Source: Polaromonas sp.
GTDB taxonomy: Bacteria; Pseudomonadota; Gammaproteobacteria; Burkholderiales; Burkholderiaceae_C
NCBI RefSeq assembly: GCF_030689685.1
Contig: NZ_JAUYEY010000010.1
Span: forward strand, 1 to 64,000
DNA length: 64,000 nucleotides
Reading direction: 5' to 3'
Numbering within the stretch: the stretch's first letter is position 1; each line of letters begins with the position of its first letter. Below are positions 7,663-16,165 of this stretch, piece after piece. Under the pieces are notes generated by a model, which was given only the letters and a program-made list of their open reading frames with translations, was not told where the DNA came from and searched no databases. A program made the translations under genes and the position numbers.

Positions 7663-9042
7663 TCAGTCTGTCACCTCTGCTGCCTGCTTGGTCTGCCCAG
7701 CTTGGTCGGCTTGCCGAAAGCGTGCATACCAGTCAATCCGGCACGTCAACATCATGATGGCGGTCAGTACAACGAATAAGGCCACGGCACCCAGCACCAG
7801 GGCAGTCTGCTCCATCTGCAGCAGCACAAAAAGCATGCCATACAGACCCGCAATGCCCAGGCCAAAGGGCACGCCGCGCCCCCAGCTTTTGAGCATGTAG
7901 CTGGCGTAATAGGCCAACAGCAGCACGCAGGCCGACGAGGCGATGGCGTAGGCAGCGTCAAATCGCATGTGCTCCGACAAACTGACCAGCAGCAGGAAAA
8001 ACAGGCTCATGGCCGCGCCCACCAGGAAGTACTGGATGGGGTGCACGCGCAGCGCTTTCATGAACTCGAACAGGCCGACCGCGAGAAAGGTAAGGCCGAT
8101 GAATAACAGACCATATTTGGTCGCCCGGTCGCTCAGGGCGTAGGTGTTGGCCGGGTCGACAAAGGTCACGCTGAAGGCTTCAACACAGGAGCCCCTGATG
8201 GCTCCGTCAACGGCCGGTGGACACACGCTTTTTCCTTTGGAAGCGTCCGTGCGAGTCACGTCCTGCTGCGCCGTGCTGGCCAAGGCGCTCACGCGCCAGG
8301 TCGCTTCAAAACCGTCATCAGTGATCTTGCGCTCGACCGGCAGAAATTGACCGCCAAAACTCGGGTGCGGCCAGTTGGAGCTGAGCTGCATGCGGGTGTC
8401 GCCACCAAGCGGCACGACGGAGATGCTTTCGGTGCCGACCAGCTCGATTTCAAGCTGCGCTTCGATCGGCGTGCTGCGCCCCAGGCCAGGCGGCAGCGGT
8501 GCATGCACGCCGCGCGGGTAACTCCCAAAAAAGGTCCCGGGCTTGAGCGGCAAGACCTGCCCGTCAATCTTCACGCTGGCATGGCGTATGCCCCGCGCGT
8601 CGGACACCGCCATCATCAGCAGCGGCTGGCCGCAGTTCATGCGTGAGCCGACATGCAGGGCCACCGGCTTCAGCGCTTCGGTATCCGCCCACTGCGCGAC
8701 AAGCTGCGCCTTGAGGCTGAATACCTGGGTCGCATGCAGGCCACGGGAGCGCGGCTCGAGCTGGCTACTCCCCTTGACCGTGAGCACGGCGGGCGCAGCC
8801 ACCAGGATGAACTCGCGCCGCTCGACGCGCACCTCCTTGTCCACTTTGACATTCCACTCTTCTGTGCAGGACATGTGAATCAGCGGCCCGGTCAGCGTCT
8901 GCGCACCGGCTAGGCTTTGCGCCACGCTCTGGATGGCGATTTGCCGGTAGTTCTGGCGGTCGTGCACCACACCACTGATCTGCATCAGCGCGGCAATCAG
9001 TAGCACCAGGACCAAGGCAATCGAGATTAATTTTGACTTCAT
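7663..9042 (-). CDS. creD: Inner membrane protein CreD
   Basis: 459 residues, close to the ~450 of known CreD. A start-proximal membrane helix (ISIALVLVLLIAALMQISGVV) is followed by a large periplasmic region beginning RQNYRQIAIQSVAQSLAGAQTL, as in the family, and a C-terminal cluster of five or six membrane segments (about residues 300-430). ATG 9042 has AAAGGA six bases upstream and is preferred over the ATG 13 codons earlier. The gene converges on creC. CreD is the best-known target of CreB and affects envelope properties such as colicin E2 tolerance; its exact activity is unknown. Confidence 0.85.
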   Translation of the reverse strand: MKSKLISIALVLVLLIAALMQISGVVHDRQNYRQIAIQSVAQSLAGAQTLTGPLIHMSCTEEWNVKVDKEVRVERREFILVAAPAVLTVKGSSQLEPRSRGLHATQVFSLKAQLVAQWADTEALKPVALHVGSRMNCGQPLLMMAVSDARGIRHASVKIDGQVLPLKPGTFFGSYPRGVHAPLPPGLGRSTPIEAQLEIELVGTESISVVPLGGDTRMQLSSNWPHPSFGGQFLPVERKITDDGFEATWRVSALASTAQQDVTRTDASKGKSVCPPAVDGAIRGSCVEAFSVTFVDPANTYALSDRATKYGLLFIGLTFLAVGLFEFMKALRVHPIQYFLVGAAMSLFFLLLVSLSEHMRFDAAYAIASSACVLLLAYYASYMLKSWGRGVPFGLGIAGLYGMLFVLLQMEQTALVLGAVALFVVLTAIMMLTCRIDWYARFRQADQAGQTKQAAEVTD

Positions 9043-9119
9043 GAGCGTCCTTTCGTTTTGACAACGAAATGGAGTGTGCAAACGCCGTGTGAAGCCGGTA
9101 TGAGAAAAGACGGGCTTGT

Positions 9120-9135
9120 GTGAAGCGAGTGTGAA
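9120..9135 (-). promoter_or_regulatory. CreB binding site (cre-tag) upstream of creD
   Basis: On the minus strand the bases read TTCAC-N6-TTCAC, an exact match to the direct-repeat CreB box. It lies 78 bases upstream of the creD ATG and in its orientation. A partial second copy (GTGAA-N6-ATGAG on the plus strand, 9089-9104) lies 31 bases nearer the gene, about three helical turns away. Confidence 0.8.
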
Positions 9136-9320
9136 ACCGCCTCACTTTTCGATGCGAATGCTCGATTGACCCTGCCACCGCCAACTCTGCGCCCGAGCTG
9201 GTTTCAAGCTGCCCGCTTTTTCCTTTTCTACATCATTCGTGAACGCGAAGGCGAAGCGACGACAGTACAGACGTACGGCTAGCGAAGCCGACAAAGTGCA
9301 CGGATGATCTAGAAATGGAA

Positions 9321-9677
9321 TCACCCATGCCGATGCTGGTGGTGCGCATCCGGCACATGCGGGTGGGTGTGGGCCTGCGCTTCGTGGTGGTGCAGGTGGC
9401 TATGCGTATGCTGGTGATGGCCATCGGCGTGGTCGTGCGCATGTTCGTGGTCCAGCGCCGCATGCTCATGCCCATGGCCGTGCGACTCCACCAGGTGCAG
9501 CAACACGCCGCCCAGCATGAGCAGGCCACCGGCCACCGCAGCGCCGGCATACAACAGGGCCGGTGTTGTCAGTGCGCCCAGGCCGACGCCGAAGTACTGA
9601 ACCAGCGGCGTGCTGACGCCAAACAGCGTGGCTGCCAGCAAGGCCAGCAAGCCGCCGCGCAGGGCCGGTGTTTTCAT
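9321..9677 (-). pseudogene. EamA/DMT-type transporter reduced by internal deletion, His-rich tail kept
   Basis: The ORF encodes 118 residues. The N-terminus (GGLLALLAATLFGVSTPLVQ) is the first helix of an EamA drug/metabolite transporter, then a short hydrophobic stretch runs into an extremely His-rich tail (HGHGHEH... HPHVPDAHHQHRHG). From family knowledge, full-length relatives of about 340-350 residues carry such a histidine tail after ten helices. About 200 residues therefore seem lost at the AGAAVAG/GGLLMLGG join without a frame break. It could still be a small His-rich membrane protein that binds metal, but a deletion remnant is more likely. Confidence 0.6.
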
Positions 9678-9716
9678 CGGTTTGTCTTCATGAATTGAAT
9701 AAAAACTCTGTACTCC

Positions 9717-9842
9717 CTGGATTGTCATCCCGAGCTTGACCCGGGATCCATGGCGCATGAGCCACCGCCGCAGGGTGTGCATACATGGATTGCGGGTCAA
9801 GCCTGCCCCGGACCACGATCCGGGGTCCGCAATGACAAAAGG
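9717..9842. repeat. Inverted repeat of the GTCATCCCGAGC...GCGGGTCAAGC type
   Basis: ATTGTCATCCCGAGCTTGAC and GGGATCCATGG on the left are answered by CATGGATTGCGGGTCAAGCC and GGGGTCCGCAATGAC on the right. This gives a palindrome of about 125 bases upstream of the EamA remnant. Similar units are common between genes in proteobacterial genomes and probably form a strong hairpin. Confidence 0.65.
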
Positions 9843-9909
9843 GACGGGTTGAGCGGGTAAAAATTTATACGAAATATGCCTGTAGCCCTTATTAGACATG
9901 CGCCAACAG

Positions 9910-10473
9910 CTATTGTTTTTGTAGCATTTTGACCAGCCTGTTGCTGGTGTTGCGCAGCCGCTGCGCCAGCAGCTGGGTGATTTTGACGACCAGCTTGGCG
10001 CCGACGCCGGGGTGCTGGCGAATCAGCTGCCCAATCGCTGCGCGGCTGAGCACGGCGGCTTCCACGGTGTCGATGGCGGTGCAGGTGGCGTAACGCACAT
10101 CGCGGTCGAACATCGACATCTCGCCCAGGGCCGCGCCTTCGGTGGCCACGCCCAGGCGCGAGAAGCTCTCCTGCGATTCGGGCTCATCTTCGCTGAGCGG
10201 CGTGGTCTTGGTCACATCGACCGTGCCGCTGAGCAGCAGCAGCATCCAGTCGCCCTTGTCGCCTTCGCTGATCAGCACCTGGCCCGGCTGCGCGCGGACC
10301 AGCAGCATGGCCTCGCCCAGGGTGTCGAGCTCCTGCGGCGTGAAGTCTTCCAGCATTGCCGAATGTTCGAGCAGGTCAGGCCCGCGCCCGGACATCTTCT
10401 GGCAGTTGCCGAGCAGTTCCAGCCCGGCCTGCCGAAGCTTGTCTTCAAGGTTCACGGCACCTGTTGCAGCCAT
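9910..10473 (-). CDS. Cyclic nucleotide-binding domain protein without DNA-binding domain
   Basis: 187 residues. A helical N-terminus precedes a CRP-type beta-roll: EFTPQELDTLGEAM-like start, PGQVLISEGDKGDWMLLLLSGTVDV, and the phosphate-binding cassette region EGAALGEMSMFDRDVRYAT. A C-helix follows (LVVKITQLLAQRLRNTSNRLVKML). No helix-turn-helix follows, so it is an effector or regulatory subunit, not a transcription factor. It overlaps the 3' end of the lipoprotein gene by 22 bases and is the last gene of the Mla-like operon, suggesting a link of cAMP- or cyclic-di-nucleotide sensing with lipid transport. The ligand is unknown. Confidence 0.8.
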   Translation of the reverse strand: MAATGAVNLEDKLRQAGLELLGNCQKMSGRGPDLLEHSAMLEDFTPQELDTLGEAMLLVRAQPGQVLISEGDKGDWMLLLLSGTVDVTKTTPLSEDEPESQESFSRLGVATEGAALGEMSMFDRDVRYATCTAIDTVEAAVLSRAAIGQLIRQHPGVGAKLVVKITQLLAQRLRNTSNRLVKMLQKQ

Positions 10474-11147
10474 GTCGCAATCTCGTCAATCGCGGCGTCG
10501 GTGGCCGCCGTGAGCGCACGCACGCCGCCGGGGGCGTCAGCGCTGGGCGCGGGGCGCTGCACCGTGACGCTGCGCTGGGCCAGCAACTTTTCGCCGGTGG
10601 GCGTGGGCTCCACCAGGGTGGCGCGCAGGCGAACCAGCCCGACACTGCTGCCGGGCGACTCAAAGAAGTGGCTGAACTCTTCCAGGTCGAGCTGCAACAC
10701 GCGCGGCAGCACCCCTTGGTTGACGCTGCGGTTCAGCGCCGGGCCTTCACCGGCATTGAGCACAGCGCGATTGCGACTGAGCACGTCGCGCAGGCGCTGG
10801 CGCAGCAGTTGCGCCGGCGGCATGCTCCAGCGCGCCTGCGAGTAAGGCCTCAATTGCTGCGCATCGTCGTAGCCCAGCCGGTACAACACGGCCTGGTTGT
10901 CCAAGGCGCCGCCAGCGGTGGAGATGTGGGCCAGCGCAATCGGTGGCAGCGACGCCAGCCGCGTGCTCGGCTGCGAGGTCAGCGCGCCGGGGCCGAAGTC
11001 GTACAGCGCGGCGCGCACCGGCTTGTCGGGCAGGGCCGAACACGCGCCCAGCAGCAGGGCCATCGAAAATATCAAGCCAAATCGACCTCCAGCCCTTGCG
11101 TGGCGGGCGCAAGCAGCTATTTTATTGATAGCAAAAAAATAGTTCAT
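10452..11147 (-). CDS. ABC-type transport auxiliary lipoprotein (PqiC/ABC_trans_aux family)
   Basis: 231 residues. A lipobox LLLGAC puts the lipidated Cys at residue 36. After it come ALYDFGPG, IALAHIS and the ALNRSVNQGVLPRVLQLDLEEFSHFF pattern typical of the auxiliary lipoproteins of MCE transport systems. The start ATG overlaps the stop of the MCE gene (ATGA) and has GGAGG five bases upstream, so this start is firm. Residues 2-26, just after the start codon, come from a family A repeat that lengthens the signal peptide's n-region. The protein is expected on the outer-membrane inner leaflet or periplasmic face, working with the MCE protein. Confidence 0.85.
   Translation of the reverse strand: MNYFFAINKIAACARHARAGGRFGLIFSMALLLGACSALPDKPVRAALYDFGPGALTSQPSTRLASLPPIALAHISTAGGALDNQAVLYRLGYDDAQQLRPYSQARWSMPPAQLLRQRLRDVLSRNRAVLNAGEGPALNRSVNQGVLPRVLQLDLEEFSHFFESPGSSVGLVRLRATLVEPTPTGEKLLAQRSVTVQRPAPSADAPGGVRALTAATDAAIDEIATWLQQVP
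11071..11142 (-). repeat. Family A repeat at the start of the lipoprotein gene
   Basis: The unit is in inverse orientation: ATCAAGCCAAA, CTCCAGCCCTTGCG, GGCGGGCGCAAGCAGCTATT, ending TTGATAGC. It begins within three bases of the ATG and is translated as the N-terminal part of the lipoprotein signal sequence. Confidence 0.8.
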
Positions 11148-12097
11148 GGTTGTCCTCCGGGAGCGGTGAAGCCTTTTTCACCCGGGCCGGGTGCGGGCGG
11201 GCCATTGCCGAAAATCAGCGACTGCGGGTTGTCGTCCACCGCATTGACGGTGCGCCGGAGCTGGCGCATGGCACGGGCGGTTTCCTCCGCCACCTCGCCC
11301 AGTCGCGGCAAGGTGGCGGCGCTGAAGGTCTCCACCGTGGCCGCCAGCGCGGCGCCGCCTTCGGCCACCTTGTCGATGGGGCCACCCTTGGCGTTCAGGC
11401 GTTCGGCGGTGGCGGTCACGCTGGTAGCGGTTTTGGACACGTCGTCGGCGGCGGTCTTCAGAGACTTCATGGTTGCGCTGGTTTCCTGGCTCAGTTTGGG
11501 CAAGCTGGCCACCACCGGGTCAAGCTTGAGCACCACCTTGTTGATGTTGTCGGCGGCCTGGCCGAACTGCGTGACCGCGTTCATCAGCGCCTGCTGGTTG
11601 GCGTCGCCCAGCAACTTGTTGAGTTGGGTGCTGGCTTGCTCCACCTGGTCCATGATCACCTCGCTTTTGCCGAGCAGCTTGTCCAACAAACCGGGCTTGA
11701 GCGGAATACGCGGTGGGTCGTCGTCATTGGGCACCAGCAGCACAGTGAGCGGGCCATCGTCTTCGAGCTGGATAAAACCCAGGCCGGTCACGCCCTGGGA
11801 GCTGAGGGTGGCAAAAGTGGACTGGGTCAGCGGCGTACCCACATCGACCGAGATGCGGATCAACACGTTGCCCTTGGTCTCGTGGTCAAAACCGATGAAC
11901 TCGACTTTGCCAACCGGCACGCCGCGAAAACGCACCTGCGCCTGCGGCTGCAGGCCGGAGATGGTTTCCCGGGTGGACAACTCATACAGGTGGCGCTCGC
12001 TGCTGTCGCGCGTCAGCCAGATGGCCAGCAGGCCCAGCAGGGCAGCGACCACCAGCACAAAAGCGCCGGCGGCCAGGGCGTGGGCTTTGTTTTCCAT
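11144..12097 (-). CDS. MCE-family (MlaD-like) lipid-transport protein
   Basis: 317 residues. The N-terminal membrane anchor (LAAGAFVLVVAALLGLLAIWL) is followed by one MCE domain (about 40-120: GLQPQAQVRFRGVPVGKVEFIGFD ... GVTGLGFIQLED) and a long helical, coiled-coil-like C-terminus (about 150-290). The last part is Pro/Gly-rich. The ATG at 12097 is preferred over an upstream TTG because the anchor follows directly and the upstream part is repeat-like. MCE rings carry lipids across the periplasm. The ATPase and permease precede it and the lipoprotein overlaps its stop codon. Confidence 0.88.
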   Translation of the reverse strand: MENKAHALAAGAFVLVVAALLGLLAIWLTRDSSERHLYELSTRETISGLQPQAQVRFRGVPVGKVEFIGFDHETKGNVLIRISVDVGTPLTQSTFATLSSQGVTGLGFIQLEDDGPLTVLLVPNDDDPPRIPLKPGLLDKLLGKSEVIMDQVEQASTQLNKLLGDANQQALMNAVTQFGQAADNINKVVLKLDPVVASLPKLSQETSATMKSLKTAADDVSKTATSVTATAERLNAKGGPIDKVAEGGAALAATVETFSAATLPRLGEVAEETARAMRQLRRTVNAVDDNPQSLIFGNGPPAPGPGEKGFTAPGGQP

Positions 12098-12263
12098 TTT
12101 TAAAGTCCTTAATCTCTCTGTGAGGTGGTTCCAGAAATTCGTTGCTCGGGATGCAGTGCAAGGCGCCCGGCGCGCAGGACACCGGAATGCACTTTGGTGC
12201 ATGAGGATTCCGAGCACCGCGCAACGCAGCAATGCGCCCGAGCAGCGGATTTATGGAGGCACC
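12098..12263. other. Gap between the ATPase and MCE genes with imperfect palindrome
   Basis: About 165 non-coding bases in an otherwise tight operon. GTTGCTCGGGATGCAG on one side and CGAGCACCGCGCAAC on the other form a rough inverted repeat around AATGCACTTTGGTGCAT. It looks like another inserted palindromic unit, but I found no second copy in this window. Confidence 0.4.
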
Positions 12264-13097
12264 TCATACGGTGAAGGGGTATTCGCGCAGCAACTCTGCC
12301 GCGCGCTGGCCACGCTCACCCAGAAAAAAGCTCCGAATAAACGGGTGCGAAAAAGCAATCACATCGCGCGGCGCACCGACCACAATGACCTGGCGGTCGG
12401 CGAGTACAGCAATTCGCGTGCTGAGCTCAAACAGCGTGTCCAGGTCATGCGTGACCATCACCACGGTCAGCTCCATGCCCTTGTGCAGCGAGCGCAGCAG
12501 GGCGCAAAAACTGTCTGCGCTTTCGGGGTCCAGACCGGCGGTTGGCTCGTCCAGCAGCAGCAGCGGCGGGTCCATGATCAGGGCGCGTGCCAGCGACACC
12601 CGCTTGACCATGCCACCCGACAGGTCGGCCGGCATTTTGTCGGCATGTTCCGGCGCCAGGCCCACCATCTGCAACTTGACCATGGCCGCCTCGCGGATCA
12701 GCGCGTCTGGCAGCGTTTTGAGCTCGCGCAGCGGGAAGGCAATGTTCTCCAGCACCGTGAAGGCAGAAAACAGCGCGCCCTGCTGGAACAACATCCCCAC
12801 GCGACGCGACGCGCCGTGTTTGCCCAACTCGGCAACGGGTTTGCCGAGCACGGTGATCTCGCCGCGCGTCGGGTCTTCGAGCCCCAGCATCTCGCGCAGC
12901 AGCACGGTTTTGCCGGTGCCCGAGCCACCCACCAGCGACAGGAACTCGCCGCGCTTTATACACAGGTCGAGGTCCTGGTGAATGACGGATTCCTTGTCGC
13001 CATTGGTGAACACGGTAGACAAGCCGGCGATGTCGACGATCACGTCGTCGTTCGGCTGACTGCGGGGGGCTGTCGTGTTCCTGTTGTCCGTATCCAT
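12264..13097 (-). CDS. ABC transporter ATP-binding protein, MlaF-like
   Basis: 277 residues with Walker A GGSGTGKT, Q-loop MLFQQGALFSAFTV, signature LSGGMVKR, Walker B LLLLDEPTAGLDP and the switch histidine in MVTHDLDTL. The GMVKR signature and QQGALFSA Q-loop are characteristic of MlaF-type lipid transporters. The ATG at 13097 lies right after the permease stop (TGACATGG), which fixes the start. It energises the MlaE-like permease at the inner membrane. Confidence 0.9.
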   Translation of the reverse strand: MDTDNRNTTAPRSQPNDDVIVDIAGLSTVFTNGDKESVIHQDLDLCIKRGEFLSLVGGSGTGKTVLLREMLGLEDPTRGEITVLGKPVAELGKHGASRRVGMLFQQGALFSAFTVLENIAFPLRELKTLPDALIREAAMVKLQMVGLAPEHADKMPADLSGGMVKRVSLARALIMDPPLLLLDEPTAGLDPESADSFCALLRSLHKGMELTVVMVTHDLDTLFELSTRIAVLADRQVIVVGAPRDVIAFSHPFIRSFFLGERGQRAAELLREYPFTV

Positions 13098-13098
13098 G

Positions 13099-14256
13099 TC
13101 AGGTCCCGATGCTCTTGAACAGCACGGCAAAAAGCGCATCGACCAAAATCACCACGGTGATGGAGGTCACGACGGACGCGGTGGTGCCGCGACCCAGGCT
13201 TTCGGTATTGGGTTTGACACGCAGGCCGAAGTGACAGCCGATCAGCGCAATCAGCACGCCAAATACCACCGACTTGGCGCTGGCCAGCGCAAGATTGGCG
13301 ACATCCACGGCGGCAGGCAGGGCGTTGATGAAAAACGAGGGCGTGATGCCCATGACCAGATCAGCCGCCAGCATGCCGCCCAGCAGCGCCGCCACGGTGG
13401 TCCAGACACTGATCAGCGGCATCACGATGGCCAGCGCTATGGCACGCGGCATCACCAGCCGGTAGCTGTGCGCAATACCCATGACACGCATCGCATCGAG
13501 CTCTTCGGTCACGCGCATCACGCCGATCTGCGCCGTGATGGCCGATCCCGAGCGCCCGGCAATCAGAATGGCGGCCAGCACTGGCCCGAGCTCGCGGATC
13601 AGCGAGATGCCCAAGATATTGACGATGAAGGCGTCGGCACCAAACTGCTTGAGCTGCTGCGAGATCAGGTAGGCCAGCACCACGCCAATTAGGAAGCCGA
13701 CCAGCGCGGTGATCGGCAAAGCCGTGGCGCCAATGTGATACAGATGGCCGGATATGTCACGCCACGGGCCTTCGCGCGGGTTGCTGACCAGCTTGCCAAG
13801 GTTGAGCACCAGGCGGCCCACCAGGGCCACCAGGCCCGTGAAATGGTCGACAACTTCCAGCAACCCCTCGCCCAGCTTCAGGAAGGCCTGCCTGAAGCCT
13901 TGAGGCGGCGTCGCTGGCCGCTCCACGCTGAACTCGGCCACACGCTCCAGCACCGCGCGTTGCGCGGGCTCAAGCTCGAATTTTTCAGGCCATTGCCGGC
14001 CCCAATGGTCCCAGAGCACCTGTGCGCCCAGATGATCAAGCTGCTCGATCTGGCGCAAGTCCCACAACACGCTCTGACCCGAAGCTTCAGCACCGAGGGA
14101 TTGCAGGTGGGCGCTCAGCGCATCCCACACTGGCCGCGCGGTCAGTTCACTGGCTGTCCACGGACCCAGCACCAAATAACACGCGCCTTCCGGCGTGTCC
14201 TGCGACTCGATATGCGGAGTGGATTCGCTGACAGCGGTTTCCTCCGGAAGTGGCAT
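13099..14256 (-). CDS. MlaE-family ABC permease with N-terminal STAS-like domain
   Basis: 385 residues. The N-terminal ~110 residues (LVLGPWTASEL ... VLWDLRQIEQLDHLGAQVLW) look like a STAS/MlaB-type domain fused to the permease. The permease follows with GRLVLNLGKL, VGFLIGVVLAYLISQQL, ELGPVLAAILIAGRSGSAITAQIGVM (the MlaE signature) and several helices. ATG 14256 is chosen over ATG 14325; neither has a strong ribosome site. The fusion means no separate MlaB is needed. It is the first gene of the minus-strand operon. Confidence 0.87.
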   Translation of the reverse strand: MPLPEETAVSESTPHIESQDTPEGACYLVLGPWTASELTARPVWDALSAHLQSLGAEASGQSVLWDLRQIEQLDHLGAQVLWDHWGRQWPEKFELEPAQRAVLERVAEFSVERPATPPQGFRQAFLKLGEGLLEVVDHFTGLVALVGRLVLNLGKLVSNPREGPWRDISGHLYHIGATALPITALVGFLIGVVLAYLISQQLKQFGADAFIVNILGISLIRELGPVLAAILIAGRSGSAITAQIGVMRVTEELDAMRVMGIAHSYRLVMPRAIALAIVMPLISVWTTVAALLGGMLAADLVMGITPSFFINALPAAVDVANLALASAKSVVFGVLIALIGCHFGLRVKPNTESLGRGTTASVVTSITVVILVDALFAVLFKSIGT

Positions 14257-14620
14257 GTTTTTGATGGTGCGAGAGTCAGAAGGTGATTCGGCAGAACAGG
14301 CAGCGGCCGGCGCACGGGTGCGCATGGCTCAGGCGCTCAAGAGCATGGTAATGCAGCTACAGGTGCCACGGCTACCGGCATTTGGCTTCAAAACGCCCTC
14401 TTGCTGTCCTACAGAAGCGGCCGCCAGCGGCCAAGTGGCATCCGGGTGCAAAGACGTCCGGTGGCCTGTCAGGCCCGTGGCAGCTTGCCAGCCTTTAATC
14501 CATCAGTAGCCTTGCACCGCGCCACCCTTTGTCAGCGTTTGCCCAGACACTGCGGGATACCATTCTGGTACATCGCGCCGCCATCCGATAATCTGGGCAC
14601 TTACCCCTGGAGCCTGAGAA
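14257..14620. promoter_or_regulatory. Divergent intergenic region with a short palindrome before mmsA
   Basis: About 360 bases separate the Mla-like operon from mmsA. TACCA-TTC-TGGTA at 14558-14570 is a perfect 5-3-5 palindrome about 50 bases upstream of the mmsA ATG and could be an operator. Otherwise I see no repeats or RNA genes, only low-complexity GC-rich sequence. Confidence 0.4.
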
Positions 14621-16162
14621 ATGAATGATATGAGTCGCCCTCTTTTAAGCAACACCGCGCAGGCCATCGGTCACGCCATCAACGGACGCAGCGCCGCAGG
14701 CAGTTCCGGCCGCGCGCAAGACGTCTTCAATCCCGCCACAGGCGCGATCACCGGCCGCGTGGCCCTGGCCAACGCTGCCGAGGTCGATGCCGCCGTGGCC
14801 GCTGCGCAAGCCGCCTTCCCGGCCTGGGCCGACACGCCGCCGATTCGCCGCGCCCGGGTGATGTTCAAGTTCCTGGAGCTGCTCAACCAGAACAAAGACA
14901 AGCTGGCCCATCTGATCACCGCCGAACACGGCAAGGTCTTCACCGACGCCCAGGGCGAAGTCTCGCGTGGCATTGATATTGTTGAATTTGCCTGCGGCAT
15001 CCCGCAACTGCTCAAAGGCGACTTCACCGACCAGGTGAGTACCGGGATTGACAACTGGACCCTGCGCCAGCCGCTGGGTGTGGTGGCCGGTATCACGCCG
15101 TTCAACTTTCCGGTGATGGTGCCGATGTGGATGTTCCCGGTGGCCATTGCTGCGGGCAACTGCTTCATCCTCAAACCCAGCCCGATTGATCCGAGCCCCA
15201 GCCTGTTTATCGCCGAACTCCTGAAACAAGCCGGCCTGCCCGACGGTGTCTTCAACGTGGTCCAGGGTGACAAGGAGGCGGTCGATGCGCTGCTTGTGCA
15301 CCCGGACGTCAAAGCCGTGTCTTTCGTCGGCTCGACGCCGATTGCCAACTACATCTATGAAACCGGGGCGCACCACGGCAAGCGTGTGCAGGCCCTCGGC
15401 GGCGCGAAAAACCACATGGTGGTCATGCCCGACGCCGACCTGGAGCAAGCCGTTGACGCGCTGATCGGCGCCGGTTACGGCTCGGCCGGTGAGCGCTGCA
15501 TGGCGATCTCGGTGGCGGTGCTGGTCGGCGATGTCGCTGACAAGCTGGTTCCCATGTTGGCCGCCCGCGCCAAAACCCTGGTCGTCAAGAATGGTGTGCA
15601 CCTGGATGCGGAGATGGGCCCCATCGTGAGCGCAGCGGCGCACAGCCGGATCACCGGCTACATCGATGCAGGCGTCAAGGAAGGCGCGCAGTTGCTGGTC
15701 GACGGTCGCAGCTTTACCGGCAAGGATGCGGGCAGCGGCTGCGAGAGTGGTTTCTGGATGGGTGGCACGCTGTTTGACCATGTGACGCCCGAGATGAAGA
15801 TCTACAAGGAGGAGATCTTCGGGCCGGTGCTGGGCTGTGTGCGGGTCAAGGACCTCAAGGAAGCGGTGGAGCTGATCAACGCGCATGAGTTTGGCAACGG
15901 GGTGAGCTGCTTTACCCGGGACGGCCATGTGGCGCGTGAGTTCAGCCGGCGCATTCAGGTGGGCATGGTGGGCATCAATGTGCCGATTCCGGTGCCCATG
16001 GCCTGGCATGGCTTTGGCGGCTGGAAGAAGAGTCTGTTTGGTGACATGCATGCCTACGGTGAGGAGGGTGTGCGTTTTTACACCAAGCAGAAGTCCATCA
16101 TGCAGCGCTGGCCCGAAAGCATTGGCAAAGGCGCGGAGTTTGTGATGCCGACTGCGAAGTGA
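14621..16162 (+). CDS. mmsA: CoA-acylating methylmalonate-semialdehyde dehydrogenase
   Basis: 513 residues of the aldehyde dehydrogenase family. The NAD-binding [23 protein letters not shown] is nearly diagnostic for MmsA. The catalytic Cys lies in [16 protein letters not shown], and [14 protein letters not shown] and [27 protein letters not shown] also match. It converts methylmalonate or malonate semialdehyde with CoA to propionyl-/acetyl-CoA in valine, beta-alanine and inositol breakdown. The next gene starts four bases after its stop. Confidence 0.92.
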   Translation: MNDMSRPLLSNTAQAIGHAINGRSAAGSSGRAQDVFNPATGAITGRVALANAAEVDAAVAAAQAAFPAWADTPPIRRARVMFKFLELLNQNKDKLAHLITAEHGKVFTDAQGEVSRGIDIVEFACGIPQLLKGDFTDQVSTGIDNWTLRQPLGVVAGITPFNFPVMVPMWMFPVAIAAGNCFILKPSPIDPSPSLFIAELLKQAGLPDGVFNVVQGDKEAVDALLVHPDVKAVSFVGSTPIANYIYETGAHHGKRVQALGGAKNHMVVMPDADLEQAVDALIGAGYGSAGERCMAISVAVLVGDVADKLVPMLAARAKTLVVKNGVHLDAEMGPIVSAAAHSRITGYIDAGVKEGAQLLVDGRSFTGKDAGSGCESGFWMGGTLFDHVTPEMKIYKEEIFGPVLGCVRVKDLKEAVELINAHEFGNGVSCFTRDGHVAREFSRRIQVGMVGINVPIPVPMAWHGFGGWKKSLFGDMHAYGEEGVRFYTKQKSIMQRWPESIGKGAEFVMPTAK

Positions 16163-16165
16163 TCA

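Noticed and set aside
9321-9450. His-rich ORF as a dedicated metallochaperone
   Set aside because: The N-terminal membrane helix and tail match an EamA transporter with its middle missing, so a remnant explains it better.
10356-13118. A 920-codon plus-strand ORF
   Set aside because: It runs antisense across three well-recognised minus-strand genes (lipoprotein, MCE protein, ATPase). It has no domain and arises from high GC content.
14645-16051. A 468-codon minus-strand ORF
   Set aside because: It is a shadow of mmsA with unnatural composition rich in His, Arg and Gly.
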